DNA from: Venturia oleaginea
Lineage: Eukaryota; Ascomycota; Dothideomycetes; Venturiales; Venturiaceae
Assembly: GCA_013176395.1 (NCBI GenBank)
Contig: JABMLP010000035.1
Location: 184,027-248,026, forward strand
Direction of reading: 5' to 3'
DNA: 64,000 bases
Position 1 is the first letter of the stretch; each line of letters begins with the position of its first letter. A program made the position numbers and the translations under genes. Shown here one piece after another: positions 33,128 through 45,099 of the stretch. Under the pieces are notes generated by a model that did no database searches, was not told the DNA's origin, and saw nothing but the letters and a program-made list of their open reading frames with translations.

Positions 33128-34600
33128 TTAAGGCCTTGCCAAACCTCGTCGCTGCACATTGAGTAGTAACTCAGGCTTCCCTACAATCATTTGTATAACC
33201 TCCCCGGTCGCCGCATCCTGCTCCGCTAATAGCCCGATTAGGCATATTATATCCTGCAACTCCACCAAAACCCAGTCCCCGTCGTAGTCCCCTACAATAC
33301 ATATCTGGTGAACACGCAGGTCCCTCTCAACACCATTCCAGCGCCGGATCAGAGCGAATCGACATCCCTGTGGTGTTTGTAAGAAGCTATGTATTGAGCC
33401 AAAGCTACACGCACCATCGTCGCCACTCGCATAACATACGAAATGGTCTTTACGGTTTTTGCAAGAGCGCCGCTGTGATGCTACCGACCCTAATGCTAAC
33501 AATGCATTCAACTTGCAGCGTTTCCAGTAGGTAATCTCGCTCGGATGGACGGCCGTATTAATAGTATTAATACGTACAGGAGCTCCAATTGTGCTCCCTG
33601 AAGCCTGAAGTTGACATTTTCTATCCCGATTTGGCCAGTATATTGCGGATAACTCGTCGGATCTGGTATATCTGGATGATGTATCGTTGAGTCAATTGCG
33701 AGGAGGGATAAATGGTTGATCTGTTCACGCTTCAATAGTGCATTTGAGGCTGAGAGGCTTAATTCAGATTTCGACCTACATAACTTCTTGACCAACGCGC
33801 AAAAACGTTCTAGTGGGTATGACCACCAGTAGCAGCCAGGCCCATTATTGGTAATGAAGTCAGCGAGATGGAGAAGCCAATGGTGGTTGATTGTGCATGC
33901 TGGTATTCTTTCATCCGTGCCTTGGTAGTAGATCTCTTGATAACCTCGTAAAAAAACCTGGCATAATCACTTTAGTCGAGTAATCTCGTTCCGGGTAATG
34001 GTTTGTTTGGTTGCCAGTATCCAGATATCGTGTAATTGGCAGAGATTTTGGTGAGCCTTCCACTCTAAATTCTCGTATAGTAGTGAGATGCCATACACTT
34101 CGAGAAAATCCTGCCATTTCGGCCGACTTAAACGACTTAAAATGATCAATTTTCTTCGCAATATGGCCATTGCGAAGCGGCATGTTGACTCTGGCGTTAT
34201 TAAGGACCTTTTCCATAAAGCGAATAGCCTCATCTGGGATGATATAGTTACCGCGGAGGTTGACATCGCTAGATGAATCGGCAGTCAAATTCAGACCTAT
34301 CCAGGTTTTCCATAGGTTTTTCATGATGTTGAGAGGGATCAGATGCATCATATCAATGGCGAAACTGTCGGGGAAATGGAGAGTGGGCAGCTCGAGTAAT
34401 GCTGTATAATGACTGATACCTATAGCTAAAAGTTAGAAAATGCCGGGTTATAACGAGTTTACTACTACTCGTAGTATGCCACATACCTCGAATTCTTTTC
34501 TCATCTTTATCCAGCGACCCTGCGACGGCTACCTCTGCTCGGAGATTCGTTCGTAGATGCAAGCGGCCATTTAAATGCGCAGGTGAGTTTACTGGATAGT
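33128..34600 (-). pseudogene. Tnp2/CACTA-like DNA transposase remnant, truncated by gypsy element 2
   Basis: Minus-strand pieces read in order: HLRTNLRAEVAVAGSLDKDE, a probable intron (about 34425-34488), YTALLELPTLHFPDSFAIDM-MHLIPLNIMKNLWKTW, then a frameshift to WQDFLEVYGISLLYE. These are followed by CTINHHWLLHLADFI-NNGPGCYWWSYPLERFCALV and, after another break, a C-terminal domain (VGDYDGDWVLVELQDIICLI). The D-MH..LN motif and the H-LHLAD..GP..W..ERF block resemble fungal Tnp2-like (CACTA/EnSpm) transposases. At least two frameshifts are present. The 5' part stops at the LTR boundary at 34603. Assignment is from recalled family pattern. Confidence 0.6.
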
Positions 34601-34602
34601 AT

Positions 34603-34778
34603 TATTACGGGACGGTAGCTGGAAAGACGCAGCATACTCGTAGCCAAAGATTGTTTAGATTCAGTTAAGGAGTGAAGGTATCTACAAACAGAGAACCTCA
34701 ATGAGGTTCTTTCTCTATACTAGGCTCAATCAGGCTTAGGCTCTTAGCCTATACCAACCATGGGCCATGCCCATAACA
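34603..34778 (-). repeat. 3' LTR of gypsy element 2
   Basis: 176 bp, next to the purine-rich tract. It abuts the Tnp2-like remnant on its outer side. It differs from the 5' copy at one site. Confidence 0.85.
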
Positions 34779-34790
34779 TTACCCCCCTCC

Positions 34791-37700
34791 TTACCGGGTG
34801 TGCAGGACTAAAGAGGGTGTGGTAGGTGGGATAATCAAACAGACAAACGCCATACATCGCTTCTGCCAGCTTGTAGCAGATTCGAAGGCGCTGGCCACCG
34901 CTACTCGGTTTCTTCGGGCCCCTGTTTGAGCTCCTATATCTTCGCCGACACCGTCGCCCTTGCCATACTCTGCCTCGAAGCGGTCTAAGTCCTCGACTTC
35001 TGTGAATAATGAACGTGGCTGCCAATCGGGATCTGCATAGCCTTTCCATTTGATTAATAACTGACGAACCCAGCCTCGCCCAACCCGTTTCTTCTCTGCG
35101 CGAAGTATACGTTCTACTTCAAACTCAGCCTCTGTTTCTTCGGTTTGAGGCACTAATGGTGGCGGCTGGGTATCATCGGATTCTTGTGAGGGCAGTGTGT
35201 CGGTTGCGGCTCGGCGGAGTAGGTCAACGTGGAAACGGTTATGGATACCACTTGGCAGGTCAGCCAGCTCGTATACCATCGGGGAGATCTGGTTCTCGAC
35301 AGTGTATTTGGCTTGCGTCCACGACAGTTTCTTTGATAGCTGCGGAGTATTGATATTCCTAAGGTTCAACCAGACTTTGTCGCCCTTTTTTAACGTTTCG
35401 GCAGCTTGACGTGACCTGTTGGCGTCGTTCTCCATCTTCTGCTGGGACCAGGCCATCGCTGCCTGTGCATATTCTTGTGCCTCTTCTATTCGTTGCACAA
35501 AGGTCTCGGCATCGGCTGTTGGTGAGTTACTGGGTGAGATTCGTTGTACTTTCTGGATTGGTTCCGCATGGTAGCCGTGGGTTAGATAGAATGGACTCAT
35601 CCCTGTGACTGAAGAGTCACGATTGTTCAGTGCTAACATAGCCGTAGGTAGTAGCGTTGGCCAGTCTAGTTGGGAGTATGCGATGAAGGCGCGGAGATAG
35701 CGTAGAACTTCCTGGTTCATACGCTCGGTCGCGCCATCGGTCTGTGGATGAAAGGCTGTAGAGAGTCTCTGCTCAATCTTTGTAAGTTCGCAAAGCTTCC
35801 TCCAAAAACGACCTGTCCAATTGCTGCCTCTGTCCGACGTCATGTAAGAGTTCAACCCTCAAAGGTGTTTCGCAAGTGAGGGAAGACAGCTTATATTTCA
35901 AGTATCTAAGTACAAAGAAGAGAGTGTAGGTACAGGAAGAACAACTTGTATATATAATCTTCCAAGTAGGAAAAGGACATGCTGTCCTGAGAAGAGAATA
36001 GAAAGGAGTAGAAGCGCATGTGAAACGGTCCCTGAATAATCCCTGCTAGGCGCACGTGAGAACTATCAGGAACCTACCAGGAATTGCTAAGAATCCACCT
36101 AGGATAAAATAGATATAGGATACCATCCCGTGACACGTCAATGCCATGGGAAATCCGTGGTAGCGATAGTGGCATTGTAAGAACCTTTTCGCACACTCTT
36201 TGGCGCTCATTGTAGTCATAGCCTCCAACCTAACACTTTTGAGGAGGCAATCTGTGATAACCATGAGGTATTTTGGGCCGTTTTCCTCCGCGGGCAAATC
36301 AGTCATGAAATCGATTGATAGCTCGCTGTGGAAGCGGGCCGGGATTGGAAGTGGTTTCAGAAGACCTCGCTTCTTATCACGCCATATTCCTGTTCTCCCA
36401 CATACGTCGCAATTACGTACAAACTGCCGGACTGTCTTGTATTGTTGGGGCCAAAAGAAACTTCTGGATAGAATCGCAAGCGTGCTATCTCTCCCTGGGT
36501 GTCCAGTAACATGGAAATCGTGAGTTTGTTGGACCAGCGTTGTTCGCAGCGGTTGCCAATCTGGTACCCATAGGATCCCTCTTCTCGTGACCGCGCCGTG
36601 GTCGTCTACTTCGCATTCGGGTAGCTGTACCGACAACTTGAGCTCTGGAGGAAAGGAACGTTTGCCAGTAACTATAGCCGTATGAATAGCTTCGTAGAAT
36701 TGGTCCTCTGCTATTGCGCGATCCCAGAGAAGTTGTAACTCTGTTTTCTCGAAAAGATCGCATCCTTTTGCAACTGACCGGTTTTGACCGTACCTAGTAG
36801 TGGACCGGTGTTGACCGTTTTCGGCAGTCAGCTGGTGTCGACCGTCCAGTCCAGTATTTTGCTGGGGCTCCCGTATAACGTCCCATGTACTATTGGATGT
36901 ATTCGGTGTATTGACTGGGCAGATAAGGGCTTGTATTGCGATTGTTTCGGTCGTCCTCTCGGAAAGAGGAGGAAGCCATTCGTCCTTGATCAACTGGGCC
37001 ACTCGCCCTTGTAGTCTCTCGTCGTTCTTGTCATGTGGCATATCTTGATGTCTTCTTGATAGTGCGTCTGGTCTTTGCGCTAGTTTTCCGGCGCGAAATT
37101 CCAGCTGGAATTGGTACTCAGATAGAATTAGCGACCATCTTGCTTGTCTCTCTGACAAACGCTGCGCTGTCATAAAGTAGCGGAGATTCTTGTGATCGGT
37201 AAGGACTTTGAAAGGTGCTGCAACACTGCGTAGTTCTCCTCTCCAGTGTTCAATGGACTTGATTACTGCCAGTAATTCTTTATCGTGGATCTCGTAGTTA
37301 CATTCAGCCGCAGTGAGCTTGCGGGAGAAGTATGCTACTGGTCGTAGTTTTCCTTTCATATCCTTCTGCGACAACGTGCCTCCCAGCGCGTAGCCAGAGC
37401 AGTCGCACTCGAGTACCGTATCCAGGTCTGGATTCCAGTGAGCCAGTATTGGGGCGGAGATGAATAGCTCCTTCAAGACTTGAAAGGCGTTCTCATGTTC
37501 TTTGTTCCAGACAAAAGCGACGGCCTTCCGTGTTAACTTGATTAAGGGGTCGGAGAGCTCTGAGAAGTTGTCGATGAAGTCTCGGTAGAAATTTGCAAAG
37601 CCTAGGAAGGAGCGTACGCCTGTGACATTGACTGGAGCCTCCCATTCTTTAATCGCGGCAACTTTCTCTGGGTCGACTTTGATCCCTTCTCCTGCAGTGA

Positions 37701-38946
37701 TAATGAACCCCAGATATTTGACCTCCTGAACAGCAAACTCGCACTTGCTTAAGTCTAGCCGAAGTCCAGCAGTCTTGAGCTTGGCAAGAATTTGGTTAAC
37801 CTTAACCATGTGATCCAGATAGTCGCCGTCGCTCCATATCAAGACATCGTCCATGTAGGCTGAACAGCAAATATCTAGGAATTCCCGTAGGACTCCGTTG
37901 ATGTATCGTTGAAAGCTCGCGGGTGCGCCAGCTAGTCCGAAGTGGGTAACTAGCCATTCGAATAGTCCAAATCGAGTGCGAAAAGCCGTTTTCCACTCAT
38001 CGCCGTGCTTGATGCGGAGCCGATGAAATGCCGCTCTGACGTCAAGTTTGGTGTACCAACGCGCTGTTGCTAGATTTCGTAGGGTTTCTCGGATTAGTGG
38101 CAATGGGTAGCGGTCCGATCGAGTGATTCGATTCAGTGCCCGATAGTCTACACACATCCGAATGCCTCCACCTGGTTTCCTTACAAATAAGACTGGGGCT
38201 GCCGCTGGTGAGTTGCTGGCGCGTATCCAGCCCTTGTCCATATAGTCCGAAAGTGTTTTTCGTAGGACTAATAGCTCTTCCCTCGACATGCCGTATAATG
38301 GGCCCCAAGGAACTTCTGCCTCGCGACCTTGTTCATCTCTTCTCAACCGTCGCTGGGCCCTTCCAACAATAGCTGCAAATACAGATCCTGACACTAGACA
38401 AGCCGCCCGCACGTGAGCGAGCCGGTCTCGCGCTTTGGTGTTCTGTTCTAGCCACCCCTTTTCTCTTACCGTGATGCGCTGGGATCCTTGACCAATAAGC
38501 AGCTTTCTCTTAGCTGCTATATATCGCACCCAGTTTCTCTCTGCCCATGCCTTGCCTAGGATAATAGGGAAGCTCAATCCTTTCACTATATACCCATAGA
38601 CTCGCTCTGCTCGACCATCAATGTCGATCGTAGCGTAGGTCATGTGCGTAATACGGAGGTCTTCTCCGTTCTCGTGGCTCTCTTTAGCCAGTGCCAATTG
38701 TTTGGTGTCAATTGGGATGCGCGGTAGACGATGTGTTTGGACACTCTTCTCGCTGAAAGCAGCATAAGGGAGGCAGCCGTTATCAAAGAAGGATTCGGTG
38801 AAAGAAGTTCCGTTGATCAAGGTATCTATCAAGAAGGGTGTACTTTCCATCCTATCCTTTGCTGCTTTGATTTCTCTTATGCCTGGTAGCTTTGTAATGT
38901 CTTCGCCATGTACATCTACTTCAGACCCTCGTGCGCGACGATGCAC
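34791..38946 (-). pseudogene. Pol of gypsy element 2, interrupted in integrase
   Basis: Minus strand. Protease-like segment FLIDTLINGTSFTESFFDNG near the N-terminus; RT with MCVDYRALNRITRSDRYPLP, YTKLDVRAAFHRLRI and catalytic YMDD (~37850); RNase H (LECDCSGYALGG, NYEIHDKELLAVI); integrase zinc finger (HPGRDSTLAILSRSFFW..CDVCG) and core start (LSIDFMTDLP). The frame meets a solo LTR at 36135 and resumes after 35843 with the second catalytic block (SDRGSNWTGRFW) and FHPQTDGATERMNQE. It ends in a chromodomain (FEVERILRAEKKR..LIKWKGYADPDWQP). Taking out the LTR plus one CGTCA copy restores a continuous frame, so the insertion is the main lesion. Confidence 0.9.
35843..36135 (+). mobile_element. 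Solo LTR (293 bp) inserted in the integrase of gypsy 2
   Basis: Starts TGTAAGAGTTCAACCC, ends ATCCCGTGACA, with direct repeat CGTCA at 35838-35842 and 36136-36140. Its first ~230 bp are nearly identical to the solo LTR at 63350-63629. Intact TG..CA termini and a 5-bp duplication show a retrotransposon insertion later reduced by LTR-LTR recombination. No internal region of this family is present in the window. Orientation is arbitrary. Confidence 0.93.
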
Positions 38947-38954
38947 AAGGGTAG

Positions 38955-40058
38955 CTAGTTTTCCGACTCTGATGAGGCTTCCTGTAGGGAGTCATCGGTA
39001 TGCTGTGTGATTACCGCAGTGACCTGAGTCTTTGGACGTGTTGCTGGTCGGAATTCGCATACGTTCGGATGGTGCTTGGGCTTCTTACAGCGCCCGCATT
39101 TGCCCGCTTGTATAAGTGCCAAGAACTCTGTTTGGGATCGCCATTTCGCTCTAGGTCGTCGGTCCTTCTTCGCATCCTTTCCGAGTGTATCGACCCGAGC
39201 TATCAGTGCTGCGATCTGCGCTGAAAGGGCGTTGATGCCAGTCATTTCGACATCGCCTTCTGCGTCACGACTGACTGTTTGGGGTGATTGTGGCCTCCCT
39301 CGAGTCGTTGGCGTCTCCTTATCCGTACTTGGATAGCGGCGTTGGTGGGATAGAGCCTCTGTCTTCGTCGCGAAGTACTGTACATCTTTTACGTAAGTGT
39401 CGTAGTCGTCCCTGGACAATCGCACTGATTTCAAGGTCTGTTGGAGGGAGTAGTTGAGCGCGTTGTTCATGATAGTGATCTTTGAGGCTCTTTGCGGCGC
39501 TAGGGATCCAGCTTGCGATGTCAGTTGTTCGAACTGCTGGCGGAAGTCTTCGAACGGTTGTCTGCTGCCTTGGCTAATCTTGTTCAGCTCGTCGAGAGCT
39601 TTAGCTTCCGCTTCATGATCTAAGAACTTGTCGTCCATATGCTTGATAAAGGACTCGGGTTCGTAGTTGTCATGTTGCTCTCCATTGCTTAGCCATTGGA
39701 TGACGCGTTGTTGTTTCTCTGTCGGAAGCCCGTTGAAGATGTTCGCGCATATTCCTTGATTGCTTCCAAGCTTCCCATTTTCAACAGTGATTTTTGTCTT
39801 GATCTGCCATCTGAACAGCGTGTAGTTGTCTCTTTTCCCGTCCCATTTAGGCCATGCAATAGCTTTTGCACCGGTGTTCCCATCAACACTGACTGCGGTC
39901 AGAGCTGCCACCAATTGTTGTACGGTGTCAGGCGAATTTGCTCGAGCCATTGAGAGTTTGTCGATTCCTTGCGTAATGCTCGCGATTGGGTCGTCGTCGG
40001 TAGTAGGGGTGTAGGTTGTAGGAGTCGATAGGGTACTGTTGCTACGCATCAAGTACAC
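38955..40058 (-). CDS. Gag of gypsy element 2
   Basis: A single open frame of 367 residues from MYLMRSNSTLSTPTTY. The capsid-like region contains WPKWDGKRDNYTLFRWQIKT and ESFIKHMDDKFLDHEAEAKA. A basic linker leads to a CX2CX4HX4C zinc knuckle (CGRCKKPKHHPNVC, near residue 330), the nucleic-acid-binding part of nucleocapsid. It ends SSESEN just upstream of pol. No disabling change is visible, unlike pol. Confidence 0.85.
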   Translation of the reverse strand: MYLMRSNSTLSTPTTYTPTTDDDPIASITQGIDKLSMARANSPDTVQQLVAALTAVSVDGNTGAKAIAWPKWDGKRDNYTLFRWQIKTKITVENGKLGSNQGICANIFNGLPTEKQQRVIQWLSNGEQHDNYEPESFIKHMDDKFLDHEAEAKALDELNKISQGSRQPFEDFRQQFEQLTSQAGSLAPQRASKITIMNNALNYSLQQTLKSVRLSRDDYDTYVKDVQYFATKTEALSHQRRYPSTDKETPTTRGRPQSPQTVSRDAEGDVEMTGINALSAQIAALIARVDTLGKDAKKDRRPRAKWRSQTEFLALIQAGKCGRCKKPKHHPNVCEFRPATRPKTQVTAVITQHTDDSLQEASSESEN

Positions 40059-40083
40059 CTAGGTTTGTAAAGAACTGAATCTA

Positions 40084-40259
40084 TATTACGGGACGGTAGC
40101 TGGAAAGACGCAGCATACTCGTAGCCAAAGATTGTTTAGATTCAGTTAAGGAGTAAAGGTATCTACAAACAGAGAACCTCAATGAGGTTCTTTCTCTATA
40201 CTAGGCTCAATCAGGCTTAGGCTCTTAGCCTATACCAACCATGGGCCATGCCCATAACA
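40084..40259 (-). repeat. 5' LTR of gypsy element 2
   Basis: 176 bp, starting TGTTATGGGC on the minus strand and ending just upstream of the gag leader. Confidence 0.85.
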
Positions 40260-41150
40260 TGTCACTCCGCTTCTACCTTCGAGGGATTCTACTTACATCC
40301 TACAGCCACAAACACATCGACGTTAGCTCGAGTTCTAATTCTTAAGTCACTTGTAATCATACCTTAAAGTCACCGTCCTTCCAGTCGGAAGGAATACTAG
40401 TGCCTTTGTCCATTACAACTATCCTAATAGTATCTGGATCTCTTTTAGCATATACTGTTGGAAAGAGAGTGCGGTGTAATATCCGTTTTGTCCTTGGAAG
40501 GGAGAAATATTGCTGGCACAGCCTGCATAATATTGGTCAGGTGGGGCTATGCTGCCACACTCTTGTGACGTGGCAAACCGGTCAGTTAAATGCGGTCTAG
40601 TCTGGTGCAGTGCTCACTACTTAGTACTTGGGACTACAGGGACGGCGCCGACCCGCTTATGCCACACTCTTGTGGTGTGGTAGTCCGGAGCTGAGTTGGG
40701 GGTTGAGTTGGTTGGTAAGTTACATACCGGAAGAATAGGTTTTGCAGGGGGGGTGCCGGCCTCAGGCCATATTTTTTTGATGTGGCAAACTGTGCTGCAG
40801 GGAGGGCGCCGACCCGCACTGGCCACACCCCTCAAGGGTGTGGATGGATGGATGGATGGATTCATTACATCCGTCGGGCCAGTGTGGCACCAGGGGGACA
40901 CTACCGACTCTCTATCATACATTGTTTCCAACTGTCAACGCTCCCTTCATTCCAAGCCAAAACATTTGTTTTTACAAAGCATCTTTTCAACATACTGTAT
41001 TATCAAATTGACCATAACTCCAGAAACAACAACAAATACGAAAGGCGCAACTTACCCTTTGCCAACTGACTGATGGGATCAGATATTCGCGGTTAGTAAA
41101 AAGGGGGTATCGAATCTAGGATTGCTGCTTGCATGGGTACTATCTTGATG
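40260..41150. other. Non-coding spacer with hairpins and a GGAT microsatellite
   Basis: Between gypsy 2 and the LINE. Two related units carry 'ggcgccgacccgc' followed by CCACAC-type hairpins. At 40669-40681 CCACACTCTTGTGGTGTGG can fold, and at 40822-40843 CCACACCC and GGGTGTGG form a perfect 8-bp stem. A (GGAT)n run sits at 40841-40861. No gene is recognised. It may include LINE 3' UTR and old repeat copies. Confidence 0.5.
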
Positions 41151-41198
41151 AGTGAGTCCACATGCTCGGAGTTGGTTTGGTTTTGGTTTTGGTAGAGA

Positions 41199-44100
41199 CT
41201 ACTCCGTCTCTTGGCTGAATCGTTTGGTAGCATCTACGAACGCAATTGTCGCTCGTACTGCTGCTACATCTGGCGTCCATTTTGGACCATCGATCATCTC
41301 TCCTCTTCTATTTATAAGTGTTGAGCGGCCTCCTAGCAGATAGGAGACGTCGTTCCTTGGCTCGGTCGCTTCTCGCAAGAGCCGTCGTTGCTCGCTCCAT
41401 CGTTTGCAATCGAGTAGGAAATGCTGCACGCTTTCTACGACTCCACATTCTTCACACAATGGTGATTCCGCCGCTCCGATTCGGTTCAGGTACTTGTTCA
41501 GCCGACAGTGTGACGTCCGCAATTGAGCTAGTATTTGAGCCTCTGTTTTGGATAGCTGATTGTAGATGGTGCGCGTGTGTTTTCCAGGGATAGCAGCATC
41601 AATGGATTTGGTAAATCTCCCTCCTCGCAGTGGTTTGTCGCTTGGCTGATAGCTCTTCTTTGCTTGCCTAATCAGTACTGAGCGTAGTCGTATCTCTGAT
41701 GGCACTGCGCTCCCTGCTTTGGTACTTCTTTTGGCCATTTTGTCTGCCGCTTCGTTGCCCTTGATGCCAGAGTGTGCCGGGATCCATCGGAGAACCACGG
41801 TGATACCCTTTTGATGTAGTCGTTGCGTGGCTGACAAGATATCCTTGATGATATGCTGGCCTGACTGCTGTCTTGGCTTGCGGATGCTCTTCAGCGCACT
41901 CTGGTTGTCCGAGAAGATGGTGAGTTTTCCTTCTAGCGGAATCATGGTCCATACTGCCAGTTGGCTTAGAGCAGTACTGATTGCCTTCAGCTCTGTCGCG
42001 TATATATTGCCGTTTGCTACCAATCCCGTTGTTGCGTATTGCTCGAGTGTGGTCCGATTCTCGTCTGGTAGAATGTACACCATGCCTGTCCCCAGGATGC
42101 CATTTCTACCTGAGCCGTCAGTGTAGCAGTGGACTTCATCTCTGTCTTGTGTTGCGGTAGGTTTTGTAGCTTCATCGCGTTCGTCGATAATCACATACGG
42201 CCCATCAATCCAGGGTGCTTTTGCAAATGGTGTAACTGTCTCAATCTGGGACATATTAATTCCTGCAAACCTGTCCGCTAACAGGCCCAGTGACGAGCGA
42301 AGCTTGAATGATCGATGTACTGCCTTGATGCTGAACCTCAATGGGTGGCTCTCTGGTAATGTATTCAGCTTGACCCACAGACCTATCCATTTCCCTATCT
42401 GTCGTTGGTGGAAGGTTCCAATTGATGCCTCAGACTGCGCAATATCCAATGCTGTGGTTCGGAAGCATTCAACAATGGCTTGTGCCCCCCATCTTTGGTG
42501 TCGTTCAAGCAAGCGTGTATCCTTAGCGTTCAGCGCTGTTGCCCAGACTGATGATGCGTAGTCGACAACTGACGCCACTGTTGCCTCAAACAGCTGCCGT
42601 GCCTGCTTGGTACGGAGGCCACTCAGTCTCTTCAGCCGGATCGCGGCATCGTGTTCCTTTGTGGCGGCTCTGGCAGCCTGCAGGTGGAACTTCAATTTCT
42701 GGTCGAGAATAATGCCTAGAAGCTTGACGGAGGAGCCTGGCACCACCGAGCAGCCTCCAATTTGAATTGGCGTCGTTGACAGCCTTTCCGCGCTTGGTGT
42801 GAAGTGGATGAAGGCTGTCTTTTTGGGCTCAAATGTAGCTCCACTACGACGTTCCCACTGCTCCGCTTTTGGTATCACTGTCTCTTGAAGCACCCGAGTA
42901 TTTTCCTCAGCATTTGGCCCGGTGACCCAAACAGAGTAGTTATCCACGTACGCAATTGCGCCTTGGTGACAGCTGATCTTTCTCTCTACCAGGTCAGCAT
43001 TGAAGAAGAGGTAGAGTATTGGGGATAGAGATGAGCCTTGAGGCAGCCCTTGGGAACGCAAATCCACTTCCTCGCTGCTCTCCCCGTTCACTGTAATGCT
43101 TGCTCTCCTGCCTGAGCAGAAGTTCTCAATCCAACGAACAAGCTCCTCTGGAATACGTCGTCTTTGTAATCTGGCCAAGAGTACTTCTTTGTTGACCCCG
43201 TTTGTACGCTCCTTTGACGTCAAAACTGAGCAGGCTAAGGACTCGGCACCTTCTTCGCGCCTGTTTGATGCGGTCGGTGAGGAGCAGCAGTGCCTGTTCT
43301 GTGCTACGTTGCTTCCGAGCTCCAAAATGATTCTCTGGTAGGAGGCCGTGTTCTTCAGCTAGGTAGGAGATGCGGGTAGCGACCACAGCCTCCAGTGCTT
43401 TCCCTAGGGTTGTTAGCAAGGAGATTGGTCGATACGCGTTTGGCTGTGTATAGTCGTCTTTTGCTGGCTTTCGAAGTGGTAGGATTCGCGCGCATTTCCA
43501 CTGCGCTGGGAGGATGCCTTGTGTCATAGACGCTTGAAACAATCTCGTTATCTCGTCTTGGAGGACTGGCCAGAGCTGTCTCCATACAACCGCGGGTAAG
43601 CCGTCTAGGCCTGGTGCTTTGTGTGCTTTCATGCCCATGATCGCTTCTTCGATTTCGTATTTTGTTAGTGCCGGTGATGGGAGTTGTGTTGCTCGCTGCT
43701 CTGCTGCTGGTTCTGGCTCGATCACCTCAGTCGCCGGGGGAAAGAAGGCTTGCAGCAGGATAGATCCAATCTCTTCTTTACTTTCGGTCGTGTCGTCAGA
43801 GTTTGGCCTCGCTAGTTCTGTAATCGTTGCAAAAGAGGAGGTACTCTCTGGATCAAGATACTTAGCGGCCTTCTATATATTTTCAGCGTCGTCTAGAAAT
43901 TCCTTCCAGTGAGTGTTTCTTTCCGATCGGATTGCTCGATGGTACGTGCTTTGAGCTTCTCTGGCTTCCGTTCGGAGCCGCTGCAGTGTTTGGTGTGTGA
44001 GAGCGTTCGTTTCGGTCGTCCACCGGCTCGCCTTAACTTCTCTGCATAGCTGTCTTCTGACGTGTGTGTATTCCTTGCGAAGGTTGGTCAGATATGGTGT

Positions 44101-45099
44101 CCACCATGGTTTTTGGTACGGCGACAGTTTTGCAAGAGGAACGTATTGCTCGATAACAGGGACTACCACTTCCATCAATCGTTGCAGCATATCGTTCACG
44201 TTTTCGTCTGCATTCTCTTCAGGTGGGGCAACTGCTTGCCGCTGCTTTGCGTGTCCTACCTCCTGGCGGATGCGCTCCCAATCTGCATTTTTGTAAAGTT
44301 GTCTGGGTGTTGTGGTCTCCTCCACGCACGTCATAGCTAATGTCGCACTAATGGGCCGGTGGTCCGATCCGTGTTCGTTGACGTGGAATCTACACCGTAC
44401 CAAGCTGTCGGTGAGAGCCGGTGAGGTGAGAAAGAGGTCGATGGTACTGCTTACTTGCGTTCCGTAGAATGTGGCCTCTCCCCTGGGGACAAGATTAGAG
44501 AGCTGATATACCGCCATATACTCAACGATGGCGTCTGCTTCATCCTGTCGCCTTGTTTCTGCTACTTGCTCGCCTCCCCAGAGCTGGTCGTGTCGGTTGA
44601 AATCTCCGGTGATGAGAAGTTCTGGCTCGTGTCCAAGCTCTCGAGCTGTATCTTTGATTGCATCTTCTAGTAACTGAAGCCGTTCTGTCACTGCGGTCTT
44701 GTCCCGCTCTCGGTGTGCTTCTCCTGCTGGCACGTACACTGAAGCTGTAAAGATGACTTTCCCTTGAGTTTTGATAAGAATTGCCGTGATGTCGGGAGAC
44801 GCAATCGGGATTTGTTTGTAGTCGAGCGATTTCCGGGCCCAGATCATCGGTCGGATAGACCATGTGTCGTCTCTAGAGCACGTTGGGACAATCTGAATAA
44901 ATTTGTTGTTTGTTGCTGGTGCCGCCATTACCTGCCCTGTCTGTTTTTTGAAGCAGTGTGGTTCTTGTATTAGCAGCGCGTCGAAATCTCTGATAGATTC
45001 GTCACTAAGTAGACTAGGTAGCGTCTCTCTCCTCTTCCCTGTGTTATATGAAATCACGTTGAAATGTCCTCTTGTTGTCGCACGGGTTGTATCTAACAT
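41199..45099 (-). pseudogene. LINE ORF2: AP endonuclease, reverse transcriptase, RNase H
   Basis: Endonuclease: FNVISYNTGKRRETLPSLL, LLIQEPH, LLITGDFNRHDQLWGG, GSDHRPISATL. An in-frame TAG at about 43873 (ENI-stop-KAAKYLDPE) sits where Trp is likely. RT: GMKAHKAPGLDGLPAVVW, RPISLLTTLGKALE, then a one-base insertion near 43222 shifts the frame inside SFDVKGAYK. The frame resumes at VNKEVLLARLQRRRIPEELV and continues RSQGLPQGSSLSPILYLFF. The catalytic motif reads AYVDNYSVWV, with Asn for the second catalytic Asp (~42950). RNase H: CYTDGSGRNGILG, FSDNQSALKSI, WIPAHSGIKGNEAADKMAKR. The C-terminal zinc-like motif is CEECGVVESVQHFLLDC. It cannot be active as it stands. Confidence 0.9.

Larger units (their letters stand above)
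34603..40259 (-). mobile_element. Ty3/gypsy chromovirus 2 with a solo LTR nested in its integrase
   Basis: 176-bp LTRs at 34603-34778 and 40084-40259 differ at one visible site (g 34674 / a 40155). On the minus strand each starts TGTTATGGGC. A purine tract (AAGGAGGGGGGTAA) precedes the 3' LTR at 34779-34792. gag (38955-40058) and pol (34791-38946) lie between. A 293-bp foreign LTR interrupts integrase. The flanks (AGTAT and TGTCA) do not match, so no target duplication is visible; rearrangement or a misjudged LTR edge could explain this. Confidence 0.9.
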
